Part shown: in pieces, positions 50,354 through 62,783 of the stretch
Numbering within the stretch: the first letter of the stretch is position 1
How the letters are laid out: the number at the start of each line of letters is the position of its first letter
Assembly: GCA_964007475.1 (NCBI GenBank)
Contig: OZ023274.1
Location: 102,409,372-102,473,371 of the forward strand
DNA from: Hybos culiciformis
Lineage: Eukaryota; Arthropoda; Insecta; Diptera; Hybotidae
Direction: 5' to 3'
Length of the DNA: 64,000 nt
Program-made: the position numbers and the translations under genes
Notes under the pieces: generated by a model
The model's database searches: none
Seen by the model: only the letters and a program-made list of their open reading frames with translations
Told to the model about the DNA's origin: nothing

Positions 50354-50624
50354 CACTAATCTCTTCATATTTAGTTAATGGACCTGTTGGCGGTGCTTCA
50401 AGATATGGTGCTTTTAATTCTCCTTGTTCACAATTTTTCGCCAAATTAAATAGATATTCGTTTCTCAGTTGTATCTCCTCAATTGATCCGCAAGTTTGTT
50501 TCAATTTATCAGCCCATTTCAATGCCAATTCTTGCTCAGTGGGAGGTAAACGCTTGACTCGACTTGTAAATAAATGTAATGTATAATTAAAATCATACTT
50601 TAGCTCAAGTAAAACCTGATCCAT
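50354..50624 (-). CDS. DUF4485-like protein, first coding exon (partial gene)
   Basis: The exon starts with ATG at 50624 in good context (AAAATGG) and ends at a GTAAAT donor after 271 nt, leaving a split codon (phase 1). The 90 encoded residues begin MDQVLLELKYDF, continue with a helical region containing W-A-D-K-L, then a R-N-E-Y-L-F-N-L helix, and finish with L-x-A-P-Y-x-E-A-P-P-T-G-P-L. Conserved helices followed by a P-P-x-G-P-L motif fit the N-terminal DUF4485 domain of animal proteins of unknown molecular function. An acceptor-like CTGTTTAG just before the ATG suggests a 5' UTR exon further upstream. Composition is much more balanced than the surroundings, supporting a real exon. Later exons were not identified. 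The family call is from motif memory, so moderate. Confidence 0.72.
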
Positions 50625-53600
50625 TTTCTAAACAGATAATTATCTAAAATAAAAAAATTAACTAACGCAGTCCAAAATTGATTGAAAAATTCATGAATTT
50701 TTATCAAATTAATTTTTTTTTTTTATTTACAATTAATAAACGATTTGAAATTTAAAAAAGACAATTATATTTTAGGTATTTTTATTTAAAAAAAAAAAAA
50801 AAAATTTATATACATCAAGATTTTATTTCAAGTCAAAAATTACAGAGAAGTAATAGACAGAGTAAATTACAGAGAAGTAATTGACTTTTTTTTTGTTGTA
50901 TTTCGTACGACAACTTCTTAGGGAATGCCACCAAACTTTATCAAGTTTACACTTATTTATACTTCATATAGTCTTCTGCTTTCATAAACTGTCCTCCGTC
51001 CACCTCGTGCAAAAAATTTATATAAAAACACTCAAATTTTTTGACCGATTCCTTGATAGCTGTTTCATTTTTCTTCATATTTTAATTTATTGTTAAATTT
51101 CATATTTTAATAAATAATTTTTAATGCAATTTATTAATATTATAAAAATGACAATCTGATAATTTCATTGAAATCAATATCATAAAATTTCTAAAATATA
51201 TACTTTAGAAAATATATAAACATGTACAATGTACATAATAAATTTACTTGCGTACATAATAATCTATATATAAAAAATATTAATATTAAAATAAATCTTT
51301 ATCTGCATTGTTTAAAAATGAAAATACCTTTAGCTTTTATGCAGATGATTTTATGATATAAAAGGTAAAAATAAAAATGTACTTGTGCAAATCTACTCGA
51401 TCATAAATAACTTTTATTAAATAAGGTATAGAATTTTATTCTAACAGGGTATTTGTATTTTTAAATAAATATATTATGTACATATTATGAGTTTATTTTT
51501 TAATAGCCTTTTTAAAAACAATAATTAATAGAGCACATAGTAGTATTTTTATAAAACACATGCAGGTACTTGAATCAATTTTATCACATAATTAATATAT
51601 CAATATGTTAATATGTTAACATTGGTTAAAAATAGTCTATAATAGTCATATGGTAACCCTCTATCGATTTAACCGATCTTAAATTATATTATAACTAGAA
51701 AATAAATTGTTAAACCAAGTAACTCAAGCGATTAATCTTGATATTATTATGTTAAAATTATATATTTTAATCTAAATTTCATCAATTTTTAAAACTTTGA
51801 AATATTTTGATTCAATTTTCTTTTACTTTTGCTTTACTCATTTAAAAATTTATATTTTAATATGATTTTTTATTTTTTTTTATTTTTTATAAATAAATAA
51901 TGAATAATTTTAATAAAGGAAACCAGGAACCTCAAAATTAAATGGTTTTATTCTGGAATTTTTTTTTGCTTTTTACCATAGCTTTATACTTTGTGAATAT
52001 TCTGTAAAATATAACTATATAGAAATATATATATATTGTAGCTAGTATTAGGTATGCACTTAAAGGATTTTCTTAAATATTTTAGCTTGAGAGACTATGA
52101 AATTAAAAAAATAACAAAATATTGAAAAATCTGTCCATCAAGATATATATATATTTTTTTTCCCTTTATATGTTGATTATATATAAACAGAGATTATTTT
52201 TTTGGCATAGTTTAAAAACCACACGTCTATCTAAACATTTTTCTATATTTAAAATATTATTTCATTTAATTTTGTAGTAAAAATGGCCCTTTTTAAACTT
52301 GTTTTTATATTTTTTGACAATTGAGGAAAATTAAAATTAAAAAGGAGCATTAAATAATTCTCAGTACTCAATTTATTGCCACAATTTTCTTTTTCTAGAA
52401 TTTTTGCAGCACCAATTTGTGGTGATGGGATAAATATTTTACATATTTACATCAAAATTAGCAATGGTCGTTAGTTTTTAGATCAAAAACTGGTTCAAAA
52501 ATATCAAAAATGAAGAGGAAAATCGTAATTTGAAATAACATAAGACAATATGTAGTCCATGACCTTCAAATATCATAAAAATTCGATGTATATATTATAA
52601 TATTATAACTCAATATCTAAATATCGTATAAAATACCCAGTTTTTTAGAAAAATATATTTTAAGTCGTTCTTGAAACTAGATCATCACTATTTTCAGTTA
52701 ATGCCTCTAATTCAAGCAGGTCTCTATATTCCTTATATATAAGGATACATTTATTCGCAAACCTTATTCATAAAATCTAGTTAAAATTTAAAGTAGGATT
52801 TTCATCTTGATTAAAAGGGCATTTTATCAAAAAACTATGATTATTTCTTTAATCCCATTTTTGTTTTCTAATAGAAACTGTATAAAGATTTCTTTCACAA
52901 AATATTGTGGTTATGAAAGGAATTTTATATAAAAAAAAAAATTAAGATTTTCTTTAAGTTCTTCAATTATAAACCAAATGGAAACAATATTAAATTTCTT
53001 TTTATATACATAGTTTACATTACAAAAAAAAACAAAATATTCTTATTAAATTTTAAAGAAGTTTTGAAACAAGAAAAATTTTAGATTTTATACAGATTTC
53101 CTTAAAAAAAATTTTTTTTTTTATTTTTCCACTCAAGTAATTTCTTTTGGGTTTTCCTAAAATAAACAAAATTTTCAAATCATCATCAACAAAATTAGAA
53201 AAAAAAAAAAAACATAAACATTTCTTTTGAAAATATATTACATTAATAAAATTTGGTTTTTTCTTTTTAATTTCACTCTTATTGAATTTTCAAAAATTTC
53301 CCATTTGGATAATTCGAATATTTTTCAAAACCTTTGCAGCTTGGAGTTATTATTCGGCTTGGAGTTATTATTCAATGATAACACTATCAACCAATTAACT
53401 ATAATTAATAATTTATTCTCAAAACTTATTAATGTTATTTTTGGTTCACGATTGTAAATATTCATAAAATGTTCATATAATGAAAATCAAAATCTCAGAG
53501 TTGTCGCTATAACAATGATGAATTTATTAAGCAATCATTATCACCCAAAAACTTTTCACTATAAAAAAACATACTATTTTTTATTATAGTTTTTTATTTC

Positions 53601-56292
53601 AAAAATGTGAATTTTTGCAGTTTGTAGGAGACAAAAAGTCGAGACATCATTTTCTCTAACAAGTATTTACTGAAAGATAATGAAAAAAGTACTTTTATCT
53701 ATAATATTTGAAAATATATATCTTCTATGTATATATAAGGTAAAACTTCTAAGGAAACTGCATTTACACAATAAAAACACAATACAACATTAAGAGGAAA
53801 ACTTGTTTTCAGATTAAAAGTTTTCTGGATTTTCTTGGATTTATGTTTTCATTAACTAGTTTTCTTTCTTTTTTCTGTGTTTACATGTGTGTGTGTATAC
53901 ATGTATAGTTCTTAAGTATGATATAAATGAAGATTTATAGGATTTTATATTTAATCTTACTGAAATAAAACTTTTGAGTTTTTAATTTTTCATTTTTAAT
54001 ATTTTAAAAAGGAACAAAAAGAAAAAAACTTTGACCAAAAATATTTGCTATTTTTCTTAATTGTCAGATTATATTTTTGGTCAGTTGATTGAACGATAAA
54101 TTATATTTTTTCATTTTCTTAAATTAAATAATATGTTTTTAAAAATTTAATATGATAAGAAATGTAACTAGAAGAAATTTGATTATTTTTATATATAGAC
54201 TTTTAGTATAGATATAAAATGTTTAAATCTAATTAAAATTTGTGATTAATTTTGAGGATGAATATAAAAATTCTTAAAATCCAAAGAGCCATTAACAATA
54301 TTGTAAATAATGTATGTATTATATATGCTACTGGTGCATAGATTGAATATTGAATGCAAAATGACTGACTTTGATGTCCTGGGAGCCTTTGAATATAATT
54401 CAATGATTTTTTTTTTTTTCAATATCTGCATAAATTAAATATTTCCAAACAGAATTGTTATTGTTTTCAGTTTTTAATATATAGTATACCTGTACTATCT
54501 ATTGAGAATTTTTCTATATACAAAATCAGTTGATTACATAAATTTAATTTTTTGTATTTGCATTTCATATTAAATTTAAATACCGTCTTTCATGGATACA
54601 AAAAAAAAGTAAAAAAAGAAGGAAAATTAATAACACATATCGTTATTATGTAAATTTTGTTTTTTATTTAGAATTCATTTCGCTACTATCTATTTATAAA
54701 TATGATGAAAATATACTGTGTTCAAAATTTCATTTCCGTCTCCTAACTGTGTAATGATACAAAACAACATTTTTTTTTTTGCTTTATTTTTTGATATGTA
54801 TATATTTTTATTTTTTTTTTTGTTAAATGATATGAAGTTTTATTCTTTTGTCAAAAAAATGTGTGCGCTTCTACACATTTCGCGTAATTTTTAAATTCGT
54901 TATCATTATTTGCATACATAACTAGCATACGAAATTTTATTTTTTTTTTATTTACTCTTCATATAATATTATATTATTTTGAATCCTTTGATATTCAAAC
55001 TTTTCAAAAAAAAAAATTATTTTCAACAGCGGCAGCGTCAGCTTAAATATGTCATTATTTTCATTCCATATATAAGAAGGGATTGTTCATTACAATTTTG
55101 TTATAAAGATAATTTTTTTAGTTTATGAATATAGATGGAGGAAATTCGTGAATATTTTTGTATAAAGATGACATCAATCTAATATAATTAATAAAAACCC
55201 AAGTTTAACATAAAGGTCTTTATCCATAGTTTTAACACATTTTAAGTCGAAAGTTCGATTCCAACATCGCGCAGAATTTGTTTACTGACAAAATGTTGAA
55301 AACGGTCCGCTTATTTAATTTATGAGGTATCTGTTCAATATTTTTTTTAATCAAAAACCATTTTCGTGTCAATATTAAGTATCGAAAAAATTTGAAATTC
55401 TAAAATGTTCTAAAAAATATTTATTCAATTTATAGGTTGTTGTTAGATATCAAAATTTATGAACATTAATATAATTCATAAAACATATTATTTACTTTTT
55501 TTTATAACACCGTAAATGTAATAATTTTTTGTACACAAAAAAAAAAAAGAAGTTACCTACATTAAAAGGATGTCGTACGGAGGACGACAACGAAAAAAAA
55601 GTGGTGGTGATGTTATGTCAATATTTAATATCCCCATATTCATAAAATGTTTCATAAGTATATAGCATTTAATCATAAATACATACATTGGATTATGCTT
55701 TCACTTTTCGTATAATGTTGAAGAATTCTTGACAAAAAAAAAAGAAAAACAGATTTAAAAATGAAATCATAATAGGTTTATGACTGAAATTATTTCAAGG
55801 ATATGTATATGATATACGTATGTACATATACTGCATTTAAATTTAAAAAACCTAAAATTTTCATGGTCAAGTTTAGAAGGTAAAAAATGTATTAAGTGAA
55901 ATGAGATTTTTGCAATTAATAAATTTAATTTTAATTAAAGACTTTATTAAATTTAATAAATAATTAATTTTTGGATTTTTTGCTATCATTTTTATTAACT
56001 ATTTTTAATGCAGGTGTGGAAACTTTGAGGGAATCGCAATGATTTCACAACTGAGTTTTCAAATTAATTTAAGAAAAATTTAGTTTTCATATTAATATTT
56101 CTTTATTTCATATTTCATTGAATCTTTTTTAATAAAATTAATTTTTATAAAAAACAGATTTTGAATTATGTAATATTTTTAGATTTATTTACTTAAATCT
56201 TGATTAGAGAAAAAAGATCAAAAACTATAAACTTTTTCCTAACCAAAAATTACACAAAATTATATATTATCATATATAGTTAGAGCTTTTCC
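50625..56292. other. Intergenic A+T-rich stretch between two minus-strand genes
   Basis: Should contain the 5' UTR and promoter of the DUF4485-like gene near its left end; no promoter element can be singled out. Mostly A/T runs, including a TG-rich patch near 53885-53898. A short frame starting at 55570 (MSYGGRQRKKSGGD) has unusual composition but no support. Confidence 0.5.
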
Positions 56293-56489
56293 TATCACAG
56301 AAAAAAATTTGCTCGTACTAATAACTAAATAATTCGTTAAAATCAACGAAAAATTCGTTATTTTGGCTACAACGAACATTTCGTTGAAAAAAGCTCGTAG
56401 TTCGTTAAAAAAGTTCGTTATACCCCAAAACCAAAAACCTTTCAAATTCTTCAGCAAAAACACCGCAAATACGAAAGAAAAATTTTACT

Positions 56490-56720
56490 AGACTAAATTT
56501 TTTTTTTTATTTATTTAATTTTTTATTTATTTCTTTTTTATTTTAATTTTTTTTTTATTTTTTTTTTTATTTATTTATTTATTTTTTTTTTTTTTTAATT
56601 TTTTTTTAAATTTTTTTTTATTTATTTTTTTTATTTATTAATTTTTTTTATTTATGTTTCTATTTTTATTATTTATTTTTTAAATTTTTTTATTTAATTT
56701 TTTTTTAATAATTTTTTTTA
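56490..56720. repeat. T-rich low-complexity tract
   Basis: About 230 bp consisting almost only of T with single A or short AATT interruptions. On the minus strand it is an A-rich run directly following the tRNA-like sequence. Confidence 0.9.
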
Positions 56721-56793
56721 TGCCCGCTTGTGGCTTCGAACCACTGTCCTAAACATTGCAATCCATCAACTCTGCCACTGAGCTATGAACTAA
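56721..56793 (-). pseudogene. tRNA-like sequence (decayed tRNA-Ala-like or SINE head)
   Basis: On the minus strand, TAGCTCAGTGG (56785-56775) is a good Pol III A box and GGTTCGAAGCC (56742-56732) a perfect B box, at tRNA spacing. A D-arm (GCTC/GAGT) and a T-arm (GTGG-TTCGAAG-CCAC) can be folded, and the anticodon loop ATTGCAA would carry TGC (Ala). The anticodon stem and acceptor stem do not pair well, so it is not a functional tRNA. With the A-rich tract that follows on the same strand it resembles a tRNA-derived retroposed sequence inside the MITE. Confidence 0.6.
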
Positions 56794-57092
56794 ATTTACG
56801 GCAATGTGTAAAATGGAAAATATAAGTTCTGTATGGATTGAAATTTTTGTTTCCCGTATTTAACGATAACGAACTTTTTTAACGAGTACTAAAAATGAAA
56901 AAAAAGGTTCGTAATAGAAAATAAACGAAATTTACGTTACAAAAACGTATTTATTCATTATTTTTCGTTATCTTAACGAGAATGTCATTAACGAACTTTT
57001 TTGGCGTAATGAGTACGAGCAAATTTTTTTCTGTGTATATATATTATATTTGAACATGAATGCTTAATACATAAAAACAATTTTGTCTAGTC

Positions 57093-57098
57093 TTTATT
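57093..57098 (-). promoter_or_regulatory. Candidate poly(A) signal of the phospholipase B1-like gene
   Basis: AATAAA on the minus strand about 145 bases after the stop codon at 57243. It is a plausible 3' UTR length, but such hexamers are frequent in A+T-rich DNA. Confidence 0.4.
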
Positions 57099-57242
57099 AT
57101 ATTACTATATATTCTTTAATCCTGAATACTTAATTTAGTATAATAAATTAAATTTCATGAAAAATAAATATTGTTCATAAGAAATTTGACCTTAATATAG
57201 CAAGAAAGTTGTATATAATATTCCTAAAAAGTTAATTAAATT

Positions 57243-60200
57243 TTATATAGAATTATATGAAGTATAATTATTATCATATGTTGAAAAATATGGTCTATCT
57301 TTTGTTGGACAATGAAATTTTTTATGTGGTGATGACCAGGTATTTTCTTTCTGTCCATCCGATTGAAATAAGCTATTCCATAATGTTGTACCGGCCCATC
57401 TGGAAAAAAAAGAACTTATTATGTTCCGATGTATGTACATTAAAAAAAATAGGTATTTAGAGCAATGGAGTTAATTTCCAACTGTAAGCGTCTACGGTCG
57501 TATATTTTTCAATTAATTTTTTTAATTTAACAATACTAAAACTTGATATATTTAGACATTTATGATGTCAATGATTTATTTCTCCACGAAATTATAATTT
57601 ATTATTATCTGAATAACATAGTTCTGGCAAGTTATTCCTTGATTAGTTTAACTTTATATATTTCTATGAGAGAGAAAAAATGTCATATTTCTTGGCAATT
57701 AAATATAAATGGAATGTCAAGACATATTTTTTATTTTTTTTTCATTTATGCAATAAATAATTAACAATAACGAAATATATATATGAAAACTAAAAGCATA
57801 TATATATAATAACTAAAAGCATTTAAAATAAAAAAAAATTACAACTTACGCGTTTCCTTTTTGGCTCATATGAAAACAGTCGTATGCCAAAAGTGAATAA
57901 TCTGGTCTGCCACTTTCTGTGAGCATCTGCCAACGAAAATATAAAAAAAATAAAAAATAAACATAATTTTTTTTTTAAAAAGAAAACATTGTATTGAATG
58001 TACATCTTTTATCGCATAAAACATAATAGAAAACATAAAATATACAATAAAGAAAAATTTTAAATTAAAAACTGGCGCCGATTTAAAACCACAAAAATAT
58101 AATTTCCTTTTATTTTAAAATTCTAAAAAAAAAAAAGAATATAACTTGTTAAAGAAATTTATTATTTTAAAATGCACATATTTCTGGTTCTTTTTATTAT
58201 TTTTTGAATAACTTTGAATAATGAACAATTTTAAGTTATAATAATCCCACTCACACATATCCCACATAATCATAGTAGGAAATTATGTTATGAAAAAATA
58301 AACCTAGATCTGTATTAAGCTTTAACTCAAGCTACTATAAACTAAAATTTCTTTTCACGTCTAATTTGCAACAAGCAAAGCCCTAAAATATTTCAAATAA
58401 TTGCATAAAATACCAAAATATGTGTATTTTTCACTGTGTACTTGAATCTGTGTACTTCTACTTTATAATCTGACAAGATTATCAAATTAAAGGAAAAATT
58501 TATCATCAATTTTCAACAAATATAACGAACCGATAAATTTCTTGTAAATGGTTGAAATACAGCTGCAAATTCTTGTAAATTTCTAAATTCATTCATTCTT
58601 GTCACTTCTTCTTCTACTTTTGAAAATTCTTCATGAATCAAACGATATCTAAAATGAAATTGGGGAAAAATAAAATAATAATAAAAACAATATTTTTTCA
58701 TTAGATTAACATTATTCAATTTATTTTATATTCTTAATTGTTGTACATATTAGTTATGTACAGGGTGCGGTAAAATAATTTTGACAAACTAGCTGCTGCA
58801 GAGTCTCTCCAATTAGTTTCCTTTTAGTCCAAAATTCTCATTTTGACAGAAATATCCATCTAGGTATACTCAAGTAAAATGGAACTTATTGGATGACATA
58901 ATATGCAAATGGAGCCAAACAAAAAAAAATTATATTTTGAATTCTGGTAAAAGCGTTCAAATAACAAGCGAGTCAAATACAAAATTTTGCGAACATTTAC
59001 ACAGTTCTTTTCTCGTGGGTGTTTGACCTACAACATCCAATTTCTTATGCATTTTATTGCAGAATTGCAGACAGTAAAATTCAGATTGACCCATAATTTT
59101 TTTTATTTGATATTTTTTATGATATTCTATTATACGGATTTGTTTGCTGATGTCGCCTATAAGTTTTGTCTAACGCGATGCAATTACACTTAGTATAAAT
59201 AAAAAATTTTATTAAAATTTTTTTTTAATAATAACTTTTATTATTTTTAATATTTTAGTTGTGAAACAAATGCAATAAATTGAACGAGACCAGAGTACTA
59301 AATGAAGATTTTATATTTTTATATTTTTTGTATAAAAAAAAATATTTTTTTACGATTTTTGTCCTCTGGGCATTTTTGGTGAAAATATCTTTTAATTCAG
59401 ATTAAGATAAGAACAACACACTGACATGAGATATGAATTTGATCCTTTTTTTAAAGATAAATTTTTTGTATAACCAAAAGTTCAATGCAGGAAATTATAT
59501 TTTGATTTATAATTTTATAAAATAATAATAATAATAATAAAAAACAAGAACATTATTCAAAAATATTCATTTATCATTGTTTTCCGATGAAAAATTCATC
59601 TTAAAATTAAGGATATATGGAAGAATTTAAGTTCTCTTCATGTTCGTTCGTTTTTTTTTTTTTGCAAAATTTTAATTCTTCCTGTTATTTTATTTCATGG
59701 AAGAACATAAGAAATAGCAATAAATTGCATAAAGCAATTATTTAAAATTCTTACGCCAATCGTATTCTAGTTTGACTGCATTTATAAACTTGCAAATAAC
59801 ACTCTACGTTCTTCTCAGAATTAGTCTAGAACACGGTATACAAAGTTCAACTATAGTCACAGAAATTCGTGTAATATCTTGGATGCTCTTAACTAAGTTG
59901 TAAATCTACACACAAATTTATAAGTTTACTATAGCTGTATATTATTTTCTATTTTACATAATAATTTTTCCTAAGATTTAATTTTTTTTTTTTACACTAT
60001 ATAGACTATCTATATAATACAACATGTCGAAATAAGAATGCAATTTACCTCTCTAACATTTCTTGGTTAGGTTTAAATAAATTGCCAACAAAACAAGAAC
60101 ATTCCAAATGATTAATCATTCTGCATAGTTTTGAATTAGTTTTCATTGATACAACCTTATGAGGTGGTGGTTCTGTTACAACATTTACAAATGTCCTGCA

Positions 60201-61975
60201 ATGGAAAACATTAAAATATAATGTACAAATGAATAATTTAGTGTAGAAAGAAAGAACACCACAGAAACTACATAAAAATATCATATTTTTCTAAGTTTTC
60301 ACAATTTATTCGTAATCAGGATTATAAAAAATTAAAATAAAGACAAAAAGTTTCGGTCGGCCCAAAATGGTGATTACGGATAAACCAACAGATATATTCA
60401 TACGGAATTAGAAGCATAATACTAAATTTCTATATTTTGTTTATTTTGCGGAGGGTACTTGGAATTCTAGATTGAGTATCCGTAATACTGAATTAGTTAT
60501 TAGTGGGATAAAATCCATTACCAGCTATTGATTTTATTCTTCCGTGCATGTAAAGTTATCAAGTGTATATACCATTCAAAAGAAATCAAAATTTTAAGAT
60601 ATATATAACTTGATCAAATTGCATAACTTGATAATTGAAATTTCAAAATTCAATTCAAGCTAGTTTAAAAAAAAAAGTAATTTTTTAGGCTTTATTTTAT
60701 TTCAAATCTTCCGCATTTCCATTAGAAATAAAACATATATACGGTATATATGTTTAACTAAACTTTGAAACAAATTTAAAAGCATCAAATTGCTTTTAGA
60801 TTCAAAAATCTTTTTCTAATCACAAATGTGTCAGTTCAACTTTGAAAAATGATCCAGTAAAATAATATCTCTTTCACAAAAGAACAAAAAATTTTTTTTA
60901 AATCTAAATGTCTGTAAAAATGGGATGATTTATTCTTATTTATGACTTTTCTTGTAATTTTCATATACAAAGCATAAAAATATGTAAAATTATTATTTTA
61001 TGTTTTCGATATATGTTTTGCGTTTGCATAATAATCGCAAAATGAATAATTGCTTTATGGTATTATTTTTTATTTCTAAATAATTTTAACATTATAGTGG
61101 GCTTTAGGATTATAAGCTCATCATCGCTATAAAAAAGTTTCCGTAGTACTAAATCTCATATAAAATACTTAAATTGAGAATTTTCAAACGGAGAAATAAC
61201 AGCGACAATAAAAATTTTTTGTATACTTTAAATTTAACTAATATTACTTGTTTTTACATAAGGTGCTGTTATTACAGTAACAGGTTCTTCGAATTTTAAC
61301 AGAATCTCGCTATTTTCTATACAGCCTTAGAGCGAACAATAATTTTCTTTATCAAAGACCGGTAATTAAAAATATAAAACAATAAACTTTAATAAATAAA
61401 TCTTATAATCATCGCAGGGTTTTAAAAGAAGTCGAAGATTAATTATAAAATTATCAAGTTTTAATTTTATGTACATAAAAAGCATAAAAAATAATAATTT
61501 GTCCGATAGTGTAGACTTTTTTCTATTTTTTTTTAAATAAAAAATTGAAAGAATTATTCTTTTTAGAAACATTTTTTTTTTTTTACCATTTTCATTATAA
61601 TTTATCATCACACCATGATTTCTGGATTTTCATTAAGTTATTGTCGTTACTAATTACTTTCTTTTCTTTTCTTTATAATTTTTGATTTTGTTTTTTTTTT
61701 CATTTATTTCCAATCATAATAAATTATGATTAAAAAAAGTTCTTAAAGGGGAAAAACGTTAGTAATTAATTATTATTCAATAGAAGAAAAAATATTCATT
61801 GGAAAATAATAATAAATTTTTAATTATTACAAAAAAAGAAATGATTAATAAATCTTTTACCTTGGCATATTATCTCGAATGTACCTTAAAGCTTTTAATA
61901 CACTCCTTCTGTGTAATTCTGGTAAAATTTCTGGTTTTTTCATTGTACAAATAAATGTACAAAAATCATTTCCAC
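57243..61975 (-). CDS. Phospholipase B1-like GDSL/SGNH lipase, 3' five exons (5'-partial)
   Basis: Exons on the minus strand are 61975-61861, 60195-60049, 58648-58531, 57926-57850 and 57399-57243. All introns are GT-AG and all phases join without a stop: split codons at the first, second and fourth junctions, phase 0 at the third. About 204 residues are encoded. Exon 1 completes a glycine codon to give GGNDFC, the SGNH block III that supplies the oxyanion-hole Asn. Exon 4 carries YDCFHMS, the block V D-x-x-H catalytic Asp and His. Exon 5 has LWNSL and HCPTKDRPYFST, conserved at the end of animal phospholipase B1 proteins. The family hydrolyses both acyl chains of phospholipids at membranes or outside the cell. 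There is no C-terminal transmembrane segment, so a secreted form is likely, as in other insect copies. The Ser-containing GDS exon lies beyond 64000. The third donor (GTTCGT) is weak but is the one that keeps phase. Confidence 0.9.
58761..59200. mobile_element. Possible Tc1/mariner-like remnant in a phospholipase intron
   Basis: TA followed by CAGGGTGCGGTAAAAT (from 58761) looks like the terminus of a Tc1/mariner-type element inserted at TA, and the next 400 bases are less A+T-rich than the rest of the intron. No matching right terminus and no recognisable transposase was found, so the right limit is a guess. The frame 58987-59193 (+) inside it is not assigned. Confidence 0.3.
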
Positions 61976-62388
61976 CTGTAAGAATTTAAAGGAAAAAATT
62001 AGAAACAAAAATTGTTTTTTAATATACTTTGCGAAAAATAATATTTAAATAGTTTTCCTAAAATTAAAATAATTTGATTTTATAGTCAGTTCATTGACAC
62101 AATGAAATCAAAAATCTGCTACCTATAAAATTATAAGTAAAAAGCGATAGCAGCTCCAAGTTATGTGAACTAAATGATAATTCCAGCTAAAACTCAAGTG
62201 AAACGAACTAATACAGATGATAGTAATATTTGTCAGAAATTTCTTATGTATGTTAACAGCAATGTTAACATACATGTTCTTAAGTTCACAATGTACTATA
62301 CCAATGTTAAGAGTCATGTTATTTACTTCATACTGTACTAGGAAAAAGATAAAATGCCTATATTTAAACAATTTTAACCATACAGAGG
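61976..62388. other. Upstream intron of the phospholipase B1-like gene, left part
   Basis: Starts with the acceptor TTACAG (minus strand) next to the first visible exon. It contains a perfect small hairpin at 62246-62275. No exon recognised. Confidence 0.55.
62246..62275. repeat. Perfect 13-bp hairpin with GCAA loop
   Basis: ATGTATGTTAACA (62246-62258) and its exact complement (62263-62275) are separated by GCAA, which would form a GNRA tetraloop in RNA. It is a small palindrome in the phospholipase intron. Confidence 0.8.
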
Positions 62389-62783
62389 ATTATACATAAA
62401 GCCTCTGTCTCGAGATTTCTCTCGAGAATGTCATTTTTTTTATATCTCGTCTCGTCGAGAAATGATGCTCCTTCTCGCCGAGACTAGCATACAAAAAAAT
62501 TTGGTTTTAACGAATTTTTGTAAAATTATTTATAAAAATATCTTAAATGTAGTATGTAGTACGGTTTCCTGGTGATAAAAAAAAATCATTATTTAAATTG
62601 TTCTAATTTTCAGGATATTTTAATTTAATTTTGACAACGGTTAAAGAAATTAGGTTTACTATATATTTTTATAATTAAAATACATTTCTCGAGATTTCTC
62701 GAGATCTCGAAGAAATTTGGTCGAGAATTCTTGTCTCGACGAGAAATGGCACAGGCGAAAAACAGAGGCTCTAATTATACATA
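62389..62783. mobile_element. CTCGAG-rich non-autonomous element with 10-bp target duplication
   Basis: ATTATACATA occurs directly at 62389-62398 and 62774-62783. Inside these, AGCCTCTGT at 62400-62408 is mirrored by ACAGAGGCT at 62762-62770. Both ends are followed internally by TCTCGAGA-type palindromes, many times repeated (62410-62480, 62690-62750), around an A+T-rich core. The element is about 375 bp with no ORF. A duplication of 8-10 bp points to hAT- or Mutator-like transposition; the exact boundary is blurred because the right end has a few extra bases (CTA). Confidence 0.75.

Larger units (their letters stand above)
56293..57038. mobile_element. MITE with 24-bp perfect terminal inverted repeats, CACAGAAAAAAATTT type
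   Basis: CACAGAAAAAAATTTGCTCG and four more bases at 56296-56319 are repeated in perfect inverse at 57012-57035. Subterminal regions on both sides carry many ACGAA/TTCGT motifs, a common MITE feature. Both ends are flanked by TAT (56293-56295, 57036-57038), a possible 3-bp duplication that is weak evidence in A+T-rich DNA. The inside contains a tRNA-like sequence and a long T-rich tract. No transposase ORF is present. It lies just downstream of the phospholipase B1-like gene. Confidence 0.8.

Noticed and set aside
55570..55660. Short frame MSYGGRQRKKSGGD, considered as a first exon
   Set aside because: No good donor, no family match, and it runs into A+T-rich sequence.
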